This document shows positions 63,222 to 64,000 of a DNA stretch of 64,000 bases, piece by piece. The notes beneath the pieces were generated by a model. That model saw only the letters and a list, made by a program, of their open reading frames with translations. It was not told the DNA's origin and did not search any database. The stretch's first letter is position 1, and each line of letters starts with the position of its first letter. The stretch is from Opitutia bacterium. GTDB taxonomy: Bacteria > Verrucomicrobiota > Verrucomicrobiia > Opitutales > Opitutaceae. The stretch covers positions 1 to 64,000 of the forward strand of contig JACPIS010000034.1 of the NCBI GenBank assembly GCA_016187925.1. Reading direction: 5' to 3'. The position numbers and the translations under genes were made by a program.

Positions 63222-63903
63222 AAGAACTGTACGCCATGTATGAAGAGTCCGCCGTAACGCGGACTTGGGAAAGTGCGGTCAACGCACCAGCCGGTGCGTG
63301 ATTGGAACGGGAGCCGGCGACTGCGCACACTTCTTCGCCCGGTTGCGACTCGGTGACCACCGTTTCCCCCGCAGGAGTCGTATCAAAGGCAAATTGACCT
63401 AAGCCGGGCGAGGCCATGACGGAGTGCCAGCCGCCGCCGGGCGTTGCCACCGAAACGAGCGAGCCTCCGGGAAGCTCGCTTGCGGTGCCAGACCAAGTTA
63501 CATACCCACCTTCGTCCCTCCCACCCGTGCGCTCGAAGGTGAAGGAAAGACCAGGATAGGGTGCAATGGTGATCGTCCCGGCGTTGCGACCGAAGTCGTG
63601 CCAGCTTGCGGGCAATTCGGTCTGCCCAGGATAGGCGGCCATCAGGCTCGCGGGGGCAGCTCTGTGCGTCTGCGCGACGGAGGCCGCGCGGGTTGTGGTT
63701 GTCGGGAGCCCGCGGACAGTCGACATCGCATCCTTTCGATCTGCGAGGGATTCTTTCGAATGTGTTGACGCAACGGAGGCGCGAGGTACCCCGAAAGAGA
63801 CAGAGGCAATGGAGGTTGCGCGCTCACTCGAACGAATGAAAAGGGTAGCCATCACTGCAAACACCATCAAGGACGCAACAAGGGGAGGTCTGTAGTTTCC
63901 CAT
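63139..63903 (-). CDS. Secreted protein fragment, propeptide-like, joined to the ABC gene
   Basis: About 254 residues from the ATG at 63903 (signal-anchor RPPLVASLMVFAVMATLFI). The middle (LPASWHDFGRNAGTITIAP, then GGYVTWSGTASELPGGSLVS) resembles propeptides of secreted zinc metalloproteases, but no catalytic domain follows. The last ~30 residues overlap the ABC ATPase gene in another frame and look like read-through sequence. It is probably a truncated gene fused at a deletion junction near 63222-63260. The final 97 bp to the window end show no gene. Confidence 0.5.
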   Translation of the reverse strand: MGNYRPPLVASLMVFAVMATLFIRSSERATSIASVSFGVPRASVASTHSKESLADRKDAMSTVRGLPTTTTRAASVAQTHRAAPASLMAAYPGQTELPASWHDFGRNAGTITIAPYPGLSFTFERTGGRDEGGYVTWSGTASELPGGSLVSVATPGGGWHSVMASPGLGQFAFDTTPAGETVVTESQPGEEVCAVAGSRSNHAPAGALTALSQVRVTADSSYMAYSSYVGTRADGRHPHRRRDVQISRTVASAA

Positions 63904-64000
63904 GGGCCACAGAGTCAATTGAAGCTTCGAGATTCGTTTCCGGTTAGTTCAAGTTGAGCCGAGACTGACATCGGCGTGCCATAATGTCGTCGAATCAGAC

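Overview
The window is one GC-rich (roughly two-thirds G+C), densely coded chromosomal segment, most likely from the Opitutaceae or a close relative in the Verrucomicrobiota. Grounds for this are two large TonB-dependent receptors with an EKFVVTG-type TonB box, an unusual peptidoglycan-recycling gene set, four-helix-bundle cassettes, and many palindromic REP-like repeats between genes. This is inferred from gene content and style; no rRNA gene is present.

Layout. 1-8.8 kb: household genes (esterase, ThpR, a DUF481 outer-membrane protein, a 2OG-Fe(II) oxygenase coupled to a solute-binding protein, a SeqA-like protein, DgkA, an SDR). 8.9-17.7 kb: an LptF/G-type permease, then a branched-chain amino-acid-type ABC operon with three tandem solute-binding proteins followed by LivHMGF. 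A four-helix-bundle cassette with a 19-bp perfect inverted repeat sits exactly at the start of livH. 17.7-21.4 kb: HtpG bracketed by a ~209-bp inverted duplication and other repeats. 21.4-28.6 kb: M3 peptidase, tricorn-type protease, aldehyde dehydrogenase.

28.6-59.2 kb: an amino-sugar and peptidoglycan-recycling region. It holds PBP4 (DacB), a phosphodiester glycosidase, a NagX-like acyltransferase, a sugar porter, a NagB/PIG-L fusion, an AraC regulator, two TonB receptors, a DUF1460 amidase, an M20 peptidase, AnmK, MurQ, a DigH-like glycan hydrolase, AmpG, an AmiD-like amidase, NagZ and an L-Ala-D/L-Glu epimerase. Together they could take muropeptides from outside or from turnover to fructose-6-P, lactate and amino acids. 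A 33-bp box with 21-bp-spaced AAAYG half-sites lies before the AraC gene and before both TonB receptors, and probably marks its regulon.

59.3-64 kb: a lower-GC accessory segment that begins at a 25-nt 3' fragment of a tRNA gene (probably tRNA-Ser), which looks like an integration scar. It carries a transposase remnant, a double-glycine bacteriocin-like precursor, a rhomboid protease, an ATPase-only exporter fragment, a protein with an exporter-like N-terminus, a 40-residue glycine-rich peptide and a truncated secreted protein. This looks like a decayed or rearranged peptide-export locus.
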